A DNA stretch of 9,310 nucleotides. Source: Verrucomicrobiales bacterium (lineage in GTDB: Bacteria; Verrucomicrobiota; Verrucomicrobiia; Limisphaerales; UBA1096). The notes under the pieces are model-generated. The model was not told where the DNA came from and made no database searches. It saw only the letters and a program-made list of their open reading frames with translations. Both the position numbers and the translations under genes were made by a program. The stretch is taken from contig NZFR01000044.1 in NCBI GenBank assembly GCA_002689335.1, positions 16,442-25,751 on the forward strand, read 5' to 3'. This document shows, piece after piece, positions 1 to 6,345 of the stretch (positions within the stretch are counted from its first letter, which is position 1; the number at the start of each line of letters is the position of its first letter).

Positions 1-2
1 AT

Positions 3-101
3 AGTAGCATAACCGCCGGGGTGGGTCAGGAACAATGCGTCACTGTCATCCGGGAATTCTTCGCCGAACAACGCGCGAAAAAAGCCGCCGAGAAAAACTA
101 G
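3..101 (+). CDS. C-terminal tail of an unidentified protein (5' end outside window)
   Basis: An open plus-strand frame enters from the left edge and stops at TAG (99-101), giving about 32 residues that end in QRAKKAAEKN. The charged, Ala/Lys-rich end looks like a genuine protein C-terminus, and its stop lies 22 bp from the convergent stop of the cupin gene, which is a natural gene boundary. The family cannot be recognised from so short a piece. A minus-strand frame across the same bases is also open and runs off the edge, but it has no ATG or GTG start. The plus-strand reading is therefore preferred, with only moderate confidence. Confidence 0.42.
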   Translation, partial: SSITAGVGQEQCVTVIREFFAEQRAKKAAEKN

Positions 102-123
102 GGCAAAGATTGAAGAAGCATCA

Positions 124-489
124 CTAAATCCAAACGTCGTTTTTTGCGGTTAACTCGCCTCCGGCGTTGCCGGTGTTCACTACATTCCTGGGTTCCAATA
201 GCAGGATTTTGCACTCGCCACGGGCGACGGGTCGGTGCTCTACACCTTTTGGTACGACAAACAGTTCACCGGCGCTCAATGTGACTGTGCCGTCCCGGAA
301 CTCAATCTCCAGCGTGCCTTCCACTACGATGAATGCCTCGGCCGTTTCCTGATGGGAATGCCACACGAACTCCCCCTCGGCCTTCACCAGTTTGAATTGG
401 TAATCGTTCAACTCGGCAACCACACGCGGTGACCAGTGGTCACTGAAGCAAGCGAACTTGGCCTCAAGGTTGATCGACTCGAAATTCAT
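124..489 (-). CDS. Small single-domain cupin protein
   Basis: This 121-residue protein is one cupin beta-barrel. Cupin motif 1 is visible as H44-S-H46-x4-E51 followed by G58 (pattern HxH-x4-E-x6-G). Motif 2 is G74...P80-x-G82-x2-H85. H44, H46, E51 and H85 are the expected metal ligands, so a mononuclear metal site is likely intact. There is no signal peptide or membrane segment, so it should be cytoplasmic. The frame is open up to a TTG at 501, but the ATG at 489 (MNFESINLE...) is the better start; no clear Shine-Dalgarno precedes either. It is the last gene of the minus-strand operon, 38 bp after the WD40 stop, and that gap holds a 14-bp palindrome. Small cupins of this type include sugar-binding, isomerase-like and dioxygenase-like proteins. 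The sequence does not say which, so no reaction is assigned. Confidence 0.88.
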   Translation of the reverse strand: MNFESINLEAKFACFSDHWSPRVVAELNDYQFKLVKAEGEFVWHSHQETAEAFIVVEGTLEIEFRDGTVTLSAGELFVVPKGVEHRPVARGECKILLLEPRNVVNTGNAGGELTAKNDVWI

Positions 490-509
490 GACAACGGCCA
501 AGTTGATTG

Positions 510-523
510 CGCTTGGCCAAGCG
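510..523. repeat. Perfect 14-bp palindrome CGCTTGGCCAAGCG, intergenic copy
   Basis: An exact copy of the dispersed palindrome lies in the 38-bp gap between the WD40 stop (528) and the cupin ATG (489). A further half-site, GGCCAAG, lies at 496-502, towards the cupin start. No T-run follows on either strand, so it is not an obvious intrinsic terminator. Confidence 0.85.
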
Positions 524-527
524 GGCG

Positions 528-1541
528 TCAGACTTGCAGGTCGAGACGAACCGATTTCTCGTGGCCAACGGTGAAAATCTGGTTGCCCACTTCGTTGAGG
601 TTGAATTCATGGACGTGCATCGGCAACGGCACCTCCCGGATAATTTTCGACAGGCTGGGATCGACGAACATCAACCAACCTTTGTGATCCCCGCCTCCAG
701 CGACCAGCCATTTGCAATCGCGCTGAAACTCCATGTGTTCCACAAGCCCCTTGCTTTTGTCTCCGCCACTAAGCACAGCCAGCGACTCGCTTGTCTCAAG
801 ATCAAAAATCTCGATCCGCGCCTTGGCAGCAAGGTGATCGACATTCCCAATCTTGTGAATGCCGCCGGTGTACAATTGCTTGCTGTCCGGCGTGAACGCG
901 ATGCTGCGCAGACCACCGATGGAATGCCGCCGCGCGGTGGGATCCCATGTGTAGTGTCCGGGTGCATCGAGGGTCTGCAGCGGCTTGAACGATTCAGTAT
1001 CCCAGATGATCACATGGCCCACCTTGTCGCCGGTGGCCAAGCGGGAGCCGTCCGGTGAATAGCGCACACAAAATAACATGCTCGGATAGTTGGTCGGCGT
1101 CTGCGCCTTGTGCCCTTTCAACTCTGCCAACAGGCTGCCGGTCTCGGTTGACCAGATGCGGCAGACCATGTCGTCCGACACGGTGGCAAGCTGTTTGCCG
1201 CACGGTGAAACCTCCACGCCGCGCAGCCATTTGTCGTGGGCTTTTTGTTTGCGAATGGCCTTGCCGGTTTCGCGATCCCACCAGATCAAATTTTTGTCCC
1301 AACCACCGGTGAAAAGGTGGCGCGAGTTGAGAGCCATCCCGAGTACGTAACTGGAATGCCCCTCGGCGGTGAACCGCTTGGCCTCCGGTTTTTCCGCGGC
1401 GTGGTCCACCTGGTACACACCGGAGTCGGACGCACCGTGATAGTAGTGCCCGGAGCCGGGAATCCGCGCCATGCTGAACGCGATGTGTTTGTGGCTCAGT
1501 TCCTTTTTGGAAACAAAATTGGTGTTGAGATGTGCGTCCAT
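528..1541 (-). CDS. WD40-repeat beta-propeller protein
   Basis: This 337-residue protein is made of consecutive WD40-type repeats. Clear examples are residues 62-92 (GHSSYV... ending DKNLIWWD), the next repeat ending [10 protein letters not shown], one ending [10 protein letters not shown], one ending [11 protein letters not shown] and one ending GWLMFVDPS. With weaker first and last strands this makes about seven blades, enough for one closed propeller. No signal peptide or transmembrane segment is seen, so it should be a cytoplasmic scaffold or binding protein with no enzymatic motif. The start ATG at 1541 is supported by a good Shine-Dalgarno (GGAGG at 1546-1550), the clearest in the window. 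It follows the DUF1501 stop by 11 bp and is almost certainly co-transcribed. WD40 genes commonly accompany DUF1549/DUF1501 pairs in planctomycetes and verrucomicrobia. The ligand is unknown. Confidence 0.92.
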   Translation of the reverse strand: MDAHLNTNFVSKKELSHKHIAFSMARIPGSGHYYHGASDSGVYQVDHAAEKPEAKRFTAEGHSSYVLGMALNSRHLFTGGWDKNLIWWDRETGKAIRKQKAHDKWLRGVEVSPCGKQLATVSDDMVCRIWSTETGSLLAELKGHKAQTPTNYPSMLFCVRYSPDGSRLATGDKVGHVIIWDTESFKPLQTLDAPGHYTWDPTARRHSIGGLRSIAFTPDSKQLYTGGIHKIGNVDHLAAKARIEIFDLETSESLAVLSGGDKSKGLVEHMEFQRDCKWLVAGGGDHKGWLMFVDPSLSKIIREVPLPMHVHEFNLNEVGNQIFTVGHEKSVRLDLQV

Positions 1542-1545
1542 GTTG

Positions 1546-1550
1546 CCTCC
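1546..1550 (-). promoter_or_regulatory. Ribosome binding site of the WD40 gene
   Basis: On the minus strand GGAGG is followed by CAAC and then the ATG at 1541. This is the only strong Shine-Dalgarno I can see ahead of any gene here, and it lies within the 11-bp gap after the DUF1501 stop. It fixes the WD40 start. Confidence 0.7.
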
Positions 1551-1552
1551 GG

Positions 1553-2866
1553 TTAAGCGATCACTTCAGTCACCGGCTTGATGCCCGGGTTTACCAGCGG
1601 GACCGGCCGCGCGCCAACGTGGTACTCGCGTTTGTGATCAATCCCAGCCGCCTCGAGGATGGTGGCGAACATCTCGCCCGCCCCGATTTCGCCCTCAACC
1701 ACTCGTTCACCGGAAGCGTTCGTTTTACCGTAGACGGCACCCGGCACCGTCCGGGCGCCGTGCAGTGACGCACTCCATGCGGTCGCAAAATGATCGCGGC
1801 CAAGACTCCCGTTGATCTTCGGCGTCCGGCCAAACTCGCCCATGGTCACAACCAGTGTGTCCTCGAGCATGCCACGCTGCTTGAGATCGTCGATCAACGC
1901 CGACAAAACGCGATCCAGCTCCGGCACCATCTCGAGGTGCGTCTCAAAATTTTGCCCGTGGCTATCCCACCACGCACGGGAGACGCGCACGAACGGCACG
2001 CCGGCCTCCACCATACGACGGGCCATGATCGTCTGCTCCGCAAACTGAGTTGGCCCGTACATGTCCTTGACGTGTTGCGCTTCGTCAGAAATATCGAACA
2101 GCTTTTCGCAACTCATCAACCCGTGCACGCGAGCGTAGGCGGCAGCGTGGCTTTTCACCGAAGCCAAGTCGCGCCCCTGATCGAACCGGCTGCTGAGGAA
2201 GTTGCGCAAATTCTCACGGGCCTCGTGATCGCCCTTGGTGATGGTGTCGAGTTTTTCGATATTCGGCAGCGAAAGATTTTTACCATCGTGCAGATTGATC
2301 GCACCGTAGCGCGCACCGAGAAATCCGGGCGTCGTCTTGGCCGAGCCACGCCCCTCCGTGCTGGTGTAGAAATTCACATAGTCCGGCACCTGACTGTCCA
2401 TCTGCGCGAACTCCTTGGCCACAACCGCGCCGAGATCGGGATACTTCAGCGTCGGCTCATCGCGCCGGCCGCGCAGCATCAAGTCCGCCCCTCCACCGTG
2501 CCCCCCGTCCTTGGTGTTGAGCGAGCGGATGATACAGGAATGCTTCATTCGCTTGGCCATCTTCGGCATAAGCTCGCTGATGTGAACGCCCGGAATATCG
2601 GTCGGGATATCCGCGAACGGGCCGCCGGTGGGTACACCCGGCTTGGGATCCCACGTCTCAAGTTGGCTCGCGCCGCCGGCCAACCATAGCAGGATCACCC
2701 GCTTGTTGCTTTTCTTGAGCGCGGCATTCAAGCCGTCGGCCGCGAAGGTGTTGACCGCGCCACTGGTGCCCAGCAAGCCGGCACCCACAGCGCTGAGTCC
2801 GCCAAGGAACGAGCGGCGACTCATGTCGTGCTCATGCGATCCACAGAAGTTATGCGATGGAGTCAT
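1553..2866 (-). CDS. DUF1501 family protein with Tat signal
   Basis: This 437-residue protein is the standard partner of DUF1549/DUF1553 cytochromes. The N-terminus has a twin-arginine signal: S16-R-R-S-F-L21 followed by a hydrophobic Gly/Ala/Leu stretch to about residue 43, so it should be exported folded by Tat. The core shows the family signatures LAGGASQLETWDPKP (62-76), WDSHGQNFETH (from W300) and GEFGRTP (343-349). DUF1501 belongs to the alkaline-phosphatase/sulfatase-like superfamily. Its substrate is not established, so neither a phosphatase nor a sulfatase activity is claimed. The ATG at 2866 lies 3 bp after the stop of the 659-aa cytochrome gene with no Shine-Dalgarno, which suggests translational coupling. 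Met15, just before the RR motif, is an alternative start. The length is near that expected and the gene appears intact. Confidence 0.95.
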   Translation of the reverse strand: MTPSHNFCGSHEHDMSRRSFLGGLSAVGAGLLGTSGAVNTFAADGLNAALKKSNKRVILLWLAGGASQLETWDPKPGVPTGGPFADIPTDIPGVHISELMPKMAKRMKHSCIIRSLNTKDGGHGGGADLMLRGRRDEPTLKYPDLGAVVAKEFAQMDSQVPDYVNFYTSTEGRGSAKTTPGFLGARYGAINLHDGKNLSLPNIEKLDTITKGDHEARENLRNFLSSRFDQGRDLASVKSHAAAYARVHGLMSCEKLFDISDEAQHVKDMYGPTQFAEQTIMARRMVEAGVPFVRVSRAWWDSHGQNFETHLEMVPELDRVLSALIDDLKQRGMLEDTLVVTMGEFGRTPKINGSLGRDHFATAWSASLHGARTVPGAVYGKTNASGERVVEGEIGAGEMFATILEAAGIDHKREYHVGARPVPLVNPGIKPVTEVIA

Positions 2867-2869
2867 GGT

Positions 2870-4849
2870 TCAACGGTTGAAACGCATCTCGGAGCTGGTC
2901 ATCAACGCCCAGAGCACCTGCTGCCAGGCGCCCTTCTCGTCCGCGCTGCGCGCCTCGAGATACTGGTTCAGTTTCGTAGATTCTTCCGGGGACGGTTCCC
3001 TGGAAAGTGTATTCAGAAAAGCGACCTCCAGCCGCTTGGCCAAGCCATCGGTTTTCAGGATGCGCCCGAGTATTTTGCCGCCCTTACCCAGCAGATCGTT
3101 TTGCACTTGGTCACTGTTACTGAAGTACAACGCCTCGTCGACGCTGACCTGAAACGTGTCGTCCGGACGATCAAAGCGCTTGGCCAAGTTCTCGCCTCGC
3201 TTTTCCAGATCAGCCAAGCGCTTAGCCAAGTCCTCCGGGGTCTTCGGCACAGCCAAGGTCTCCGGATCAGCGGCTGCAAAAACCAGCGCGCTGCCGTACT
3301 GATTCGGTGTCAGCGGCCGCGGTCGCGCCACGGCAAAATAGACTGGCGAAGGCCGTTCGCCATCTGGCCACTGGCTGCCACGCGCGTAGGTGTCGCTCAA
3401 AACCAACCCGCGAATGGTGCGGCGCAAATCGTAATCGTTTCCTGCAAAATCCCGGGCCAACCACTCTAGCAACTCCGGGTGGCTCGGCGGATTCGCCCCG
3501 TGCATCTGATCAAGCGGCATCACCAAACCGAAACCCATGAAGCGATGCCAAAGCCGGTTCACAATCGCCCGCGAGAAAAAGCCGGACTCACCCGGCTTCA
3601 ACCCCACGCGCACCAACTGCTCACGACGACTGAAGTCTGGAGACGGCACCGGCTTGTTGTCCTTTTTCAACTGCTCAAACTGTTTCTTCTGCGCCTCCTT
3701 GGTTTTTTGATCCGGGTCCTTCGCGGCCGGCTCGTCGATCGCCGATCCGGAGAGGAACATCAGCCGCGCCTTCTTTTCCACACCATCCGTAGTTTTGAAA
3801 CTCACCAAGCCGTACTCACGCTCGCCGATGAAGTTGCCGTTCTCAAAGGTGCGATTGAAAAACGACTTCATGCCGTAATAGTGATCCTGCTTCCAACCCG
3901 GCACCTCCGGATGATCGTGGCACTGCGCGCAACTGACATTCACGCCAAAGAAATTCACGCTCACATCGTTCGTCAACCGATCGAGATCCCCGATGCGGTT
4001 GCGATAAAATTTCTCCGCCCCCTTCACCTCTTCGGTGTCGCTTTTCGCGAGAATAATTTCCTCAAATACTTTGTCCCACGAACGGTCGTCCGAGAACGCC
4101 TTTTCGAGGTAACTGCGAAAGCCATCATCCCGGCCTTGGTTCAGCAACCAGATAAACTCCGAAACCTGTTGCCGACGAAAACTCTCCGAGGCCAGCAACC
4201 GATCCACCAGCTTGGTTTTCTTGTCCGTTTCAGTCGACTGCACAAAGTCGAGCACCTCCGGTACCGTTGGAATGCGCCCGGCCAAATCTAGCGTAGCGCG
4301 GCGGATGAACGTCGCATCGTCTGCAGCAGCTACCGGCTGAACGTCGTCCGCCTTCATTTTCTCCCGGACGTAATGATCCACCGCCCGCTCCAGCGGCTTG
4401 TCCTTGGCGAGTATTTTCTCCGGGGCGACCTGTTCCCACCAATCCTGATCCGCCTTAGCCGGCACAGCAGTCGGAAAATACGCCCCCTCGGCGATCCACT
4501 TGGCGAAATCAGCCACCACCGCGTCCGGCAGTTTTTCCTCCGGCGGCATGTCCCAGCCGTCCTGATGCCGCATCGCGATGATCATCAGGCTTTCGTCCGG
4601 CTTACCGAGAATAACTGATGGCCCCTCGGAGCCGCCCTTCAACACCGCCTCGCGCGTGTCGAGCTTGAGCTTGCCCTTAATTTTGCGGGCACGCTCGGAG
4701 TGGCACTTGTAGCACTTGGCCGCCAGCACGGGTCGGATTTTTTCCTCGAAAAAACTGACCTGCGACAACGACGGCGATTCCGTGGCCCAAGCATCCGCTT
4801 GGCCAAGCGCTATCGTTGCAAGAAAAGATGCGGCGAACGCCAACCTCAT
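2870..4849 (-). CDS. PSCyt1/DUF1549/DUF1553 secreted cytochrome-like protein (659 aa)
   Basis: The N-terminal 22 residues form a Sec-type signal peptide (hydrophobic segment, then AWA before TES). A planctomycete cytochrome C (PSCyt1) domain follows with C46-Y-K-C49-H50 and a later MPP motif. DUF1549 occupies about 150-335 and contains C307-A-Q-C310-H-D-H. DUF1553 follows from about 410 to the end, with the hallmark PPSHPELLEWLARDF. Two CxxCH motifs imply two covalently bound hemes after export. Its substrate or redox partner is unknown. It is shorter and more divergent than the plus-strand 884-aa paralogue. It carries a Lys/Gln-rich linker before DUF1553 and a Lys/Arg/Leu-rich helical segment with repeated LAKR inside DUF1553. 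It heads the operon with DUF1501, WD40 and cupin genes. The ATG at 4849 is chosen because it places the signal peptide correctly; no Shine-Dalgarno is evident. Confidence 0.93.
   Translation of the reverse strand: MRLAFAASFLATIALGQADAWATESPSLSQVSFFEEKIRPVLAAKCYKCHSERARKIKGKLKLDTREAVLKGGSEGPSVILGKPDESLMIIAMRHQDGWDMPPEEKLPDAVVADFAKWIAEGAYFPTAVPAKADQDWWEQVAPEKILAKDKPLERAVDHYVREKMKADDVQPVAAADDATFIRRATLDLAGRIPTVPEVLDFVQSTETDKKTKLVDRLLASESFRRQQVSEFIWLLNQGRDDGFRSYLEKAFSDDRSWDKVFEEIILAKSDTEEVKGAEKFYRNRIGDLDRLTNDVSVNFFGVNVSCAQCHDHPEVPGWKQDHYYGMKSFFNRTFENGNFIGEREYGLVSFKTTDGVEKKARLMFLSGSAIDEPAAKDPDQKTKEAQKKQFEQLKKDNKPVPSPDFSRREQLVRVGLKPGESGFFSRAIVNRLWHRFMGFGLVMPLDQMHGANPPSHPELLEWLARDFAGNDYDLRRTIRGLVLSDTYARGSQWPDGERPSPVYFAVARPRPLTPNQYGSALVFAAADPETLAVPKTPEDLAKRLADLEKRGENLAKRFDRPDDTFQVSVDEALYFSNSDQVQNDLLGKGGKILGRILKTDGLAKRLEVAFLNTLSREPSPEESTKLNQYLEARSADEKGAWQQVLWALMTSSEMRFNR
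3033..3045. repeat. Near-complete copy of the 14-bp palindrome (13/14)
   Basis: CGCTTGGCCAAGC matches the repeat in 13 of 14 bases, with a complete 12-bp palindromic core at 3034-3045. It lies in the DUF1553 region of the 659-aa gene and is read on the minus strand as part of G-L-A-K-R-L. Confidence 0.75.
3177..3188. repeat. Partial copy of the palindrome (12 of 14 bases)
   Basis: CGCTTGGCCAAG lies in the 659-aa gene and is read on the minus strand within N-L-A-K-R-F. A degenerate copy with one internal mismatch (CGCTTAGCCAAG) follows at 3219-3230, exactly 42 bp away. It encodes a second L-A-K-R, so peptide and DNA repeats coincide here. Confidence 0.6.
4796..4809. repeat. Perfect 14-bp palindrome, inside the signal-peptide codons of the 659-aa gene
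   Basis: An exact CGCTTGGCCAAGCG lies about 40-53 bp downstream of the ATG at 4849 and is read on the minus strand as A-L-G-Q-A. With the copy at 4912-4925 it brackets the start codon (centres 116 bp apart). Confidence 0.85.
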
Positions 4850-4992
4850 TGTGACCGAGCAAGTCTAAGAAAAAACCGAGCTTTGGCAACGCCAATCGAC
4901 CCTCTTTTTTTCGCTTGGCCAAGCGAGGAGCAACCGGCCAAGCTCATGGCCAACCCCAACCCGATCAACGGTCGCCGCTTCGTCATGCCCGA
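4850..4992. other. 143-bp intergenic region upstream of the minus-strand operon
   Basis: This gap separates the serine hydrolase stop from the 659-aa ATG and should carry the operon promoter unless transcription reads through from the hydrolase. It contains one perfect palindrome (4912-4925), several extra GGCCAA half-sites at about 4936-4952, and a T-run at 4904-4911 on the plus strand. I cannot identify a convincing -35/-10 pair, an intrinsic terminator or a small gene. Confidence 0.5.
4912..4925. repeat. Perfect 14-bp palindrome, intergenic copy upstream of the operon
   Basis: This exact copy is extended to 16 bp of dyad symmetry (4911-4926) by flanking T and A. It is centred about 70 bp upstream of the 659-aa start. 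The homopolymer run lies on the 5' side on the plus strand (A-run after it on the minus strand), the wrong polarity for a rho-independent terminator in either direction. An operator or other binding site is possible but unproven. Confidence 0.85.
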
Positions 4993-6231
4993 TCACTCCA
5001 TCGCTTCGTAGACCGCCTTGCGAAACTGTGTGAGCGTCTCCGCTTGGAATGGATAACGCCGGCTCAGAAAAATGCCGTACATCTCGTTTTTTGGGTCGAT
5101 CCAAAAATGCGTCGTATGATATCCACCCCATCCAAACACGCCCTCGGCACCGAATTGGTTGAAGTCGTTCAACACATAAAAACCAAGGCCGAAGCCGTTG
5201 CCGTTTTTGCGGTCATCGTAGCCGGGGGTGTCGCCGAGTTGATCCGTCCACATCAACTTCAACGTCGCCGGTTTCACGATCTGATTACCGTTCGGAGCCT
5301 TGCCCCCGTCGACGAGCATTTGGCAAAAGCGCGCGTAGTCGGCCATCGTTGAGGTCAACCCCTCGCCGCCAAGGTAGAGCGGAACGACCTTCGCATACGG
5401 CAGCTCGTCCTCCTCCGGATTGCCAGCGCGTATCTTGCCATCCACGAACACACTCAGCGGCTGGAACAATTTGCGGTTGCGCTTGGTTAGATAAAATCGC
5501 GTGTTCTTCATGCCTAACGGACGAAATATCTCCTTCCGCAAAAACTGATCGAGAGACTTCCCTGACAACGCCTCCACCGCTCGGCCCAACACTGCCGTGC
5601 TCATCCCATACGTGTACCTTGCGCTTGGTTGATGTTCAATCGGCACCTTGGCCAACTCACCGATGATCCATTCGAGACTCTTCGCGCGCGTAGTTTTCCC
5701 CCAGAAACCGTCCTGATGATAAAGTCCATCGTACCCGGCAAACCCGGCCGTATGTCGGAACAAATCTCGATAGGTGATCGGCTTGGCCAGTGGCTCGGTT
5801 TTTCCGTCCGCCGTTTTCACCCGTACCTTGGCCAGCTCTGGCAGCGCATCCGCCACGGGATCGTCGAGTTTGAATTTACCGCGCTCGTAAAGAATCATCG
5901 TAGCCACGCTGGTGATCGGTTTGGTCATCGACCAGATCGGGAACACTGATTTGTCCGTGACCGCCCGGTCGTGAGCCAACCCGGAGGCGGCCGCCCGATG
6001 GTACACCACCAGCCCCTTCCGAACGACGAGTCCGACATTCGATGGCGCGAGCTTGTCGGCAATCAGCTTTTTTTGAGCTGCAAAAATGGCGTCCAGTTTT
6101 TCAGCGTCGAAGCCAAGCTTAGCTGGGTTTTTCACTGCAGCCAGTCCCACCGCTTGGCCAAGCTCCGCAGCCAATGGGTTGACTAAGGCGGTAACGGAAG
6201 CCAACAGGCTTGTCGCAAAGAATCTCGTCAT
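4993..6231 (-). CDS. Exported serine hydrolase, class C beta-lactamase/esterase (EstB-like) family
   Basis: This 412-residue protein starts at the ATG at 6231. The frame is open upstream only to a TTG at 6273, and the ATG gives a normal Sec signal peptide (hydrophobic segment ending N-P-L-A-A22). The active-site motif S101-M-T-K104 is intact and sits in the usual F-P-I-W-S-M-T-K-P context. The second motif is Y206-T-Y208-G with the following TAVLGRAVEA helix. The C-terminal motif region reads G367-W-G-G-Y-H-T-T, followed by FWIDPKNE. These are the serine nucleophile, general-base Tyr and oxyanion-side elements of the beta-lactamase-related (COG1680) family. Most members are esterases or D-aminopeptidase-like rather than antibiotic-resistance enzymes, and an esterase role is the more likely. 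It is divergent from the 884-aa cytochrome gene and 143 bp upstream of the 659-aa operon, so it appears to be its own unit. Confidence 0.93.
   Translation of the reverse strand: MTRFFATSLLASVTALVNPLAAELGQAVGLAAVKNPAKLGFDAEKLDAIFAAQKKLIADKLAPSNVGLVVRKGLVVYHRAAASGLAHDRAVTDKSVFPIWSMTKPITSVATMILYERGKFKLDDPVADALPELAKVRVKTADGKTEPLAKPITYRDLFRHTAGFAGYDGLYHQDGFWGKTTRAKSLEWIIGELAKVPIEHQPSARYTYGMSTAVLGRAVEALSGKSLDQFLRKEIFRPLGMKNTRFYLTKRNRKLFQPLSVFVDGKIRAGNPEEDELPYAKVVPLYLGGEGLTSTMADYARFCQMLVDGGKAPNGNQIVKPATLKLMWTDQLGDTPGYDDRKNGNGFGLGFYVLNDFNQFGAEGVFGWGGYHTTHFWIDPKNEMYGIFLSRRYPFQAETLTQFRKAVYEAME
6151..6163. repeat. Near-complete palindrome (13/14) in the serine hydrolase 5' region
   Basis: CGCTTGGCCAAGC has a full 12-bp palindromic core at 6152-6163. 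It lies just after the signal-peptide codons and is read on the minus strand as E-L-G-Q-A. With the copy at 6285-6298 it brackets the hydrolase start codon (centres about 134 bp apart). Confidence 0.75.
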
Positions 6232-6336
6232 AAAAATCGCCGACAGCCTAGTCCTCGCAACCAAGCGGCACAATCAAAACCAAGCGCTTGGCCAAGCGGC
6301 CTGTGGGTCGATCGGGGTTGATTCGCCCGCCCGATT
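6232..6336. other. 105-bp divergent intergenic region
   Basis: This gap separates the divergent starts of the serine hydrolase (minus) and the 884-aa cytochrome gene (plus), so promoters for both should lie in or near it. It contains a perfect palindrome at 6285-6298 overlapped by a second inverted repeat, CCAAGCGCTTGG at 6280-6291. Nothing else is recognised. Confidence 0.55.
6285..6298. repeat. Perfect 14-bp palindrome in the divergent promoter region
   Basis: This exact copy overlaps a 12-bp palindrome (CCAAGCGCTTGG, 6280-6291), so the half-site is effectively present three times in tandem. It lies 54 bp from the hydrolase ATG and 38 bp from the ATG of the 884-aa gene, where one bound protein could affect both genes. 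Confidence 0.85.
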
Positions 6337-6345
6337 ATGTACTAT
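6318..6345 (+). promoter_or_regulatory. Tentative sigma70-like promoter for the 884-aa gene
   Basis: TTGATT (6318-6323) and TACTAT (6340-6345) are separated by 16 bp and resemble -35 and -10 boxes. If real, transcription would begin near 6352, downstream of the ATG at 6337, and translation would have to start at the GTG at 6364. This is a weak pattern match only. Confidence 0.22.

Noticed and set aside
1..123. Minus-strand frame reading FLGGFFRALFGEEFPDD... towards the left edge
   Set aside because: It looks somewhat protein-like but has no ATG or GTG start before the region where it would overlap the cupin end. The plus-strand frame ends cleanly with a stop and a charged tail.
1790..2689. 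299-codon open frame on the plus strand
   Set aside because: It lies entirely antisense to the DUF1501 gene, whose family motifs are unmistakable. The translation is rich in His/Arg/Leu with no recognisable domain, as expected from a shadow frame in GC-rich DNA.
3479..4291. 270-codon open frame on the plus strand
   Set aside because: It is antisense to the 659-aa cytochrome gene across its DUF1549/DUF1553 domains. It has no domain, signal or supporting neighbour.
4904..4926. Hairpin plus homopolymer run resembling a rho-independent terminator
   Set aside because: On the plus strand the T-run precedes the palindrome, and on the minus strand an A-run follows it. Neither direction gives a hairpin followed by T's, and the stem leaves almost no loop.
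4993..6231. Antibiotic-resistance beta-lactamase
   Set aside because: The SMTK and YTYG motifs and the GWGGYHTT segment fit the broad esterase/beta-lactamase-related family. Nothing points specifically to a class C resistance enzyme, and the genomic context is metabolic.
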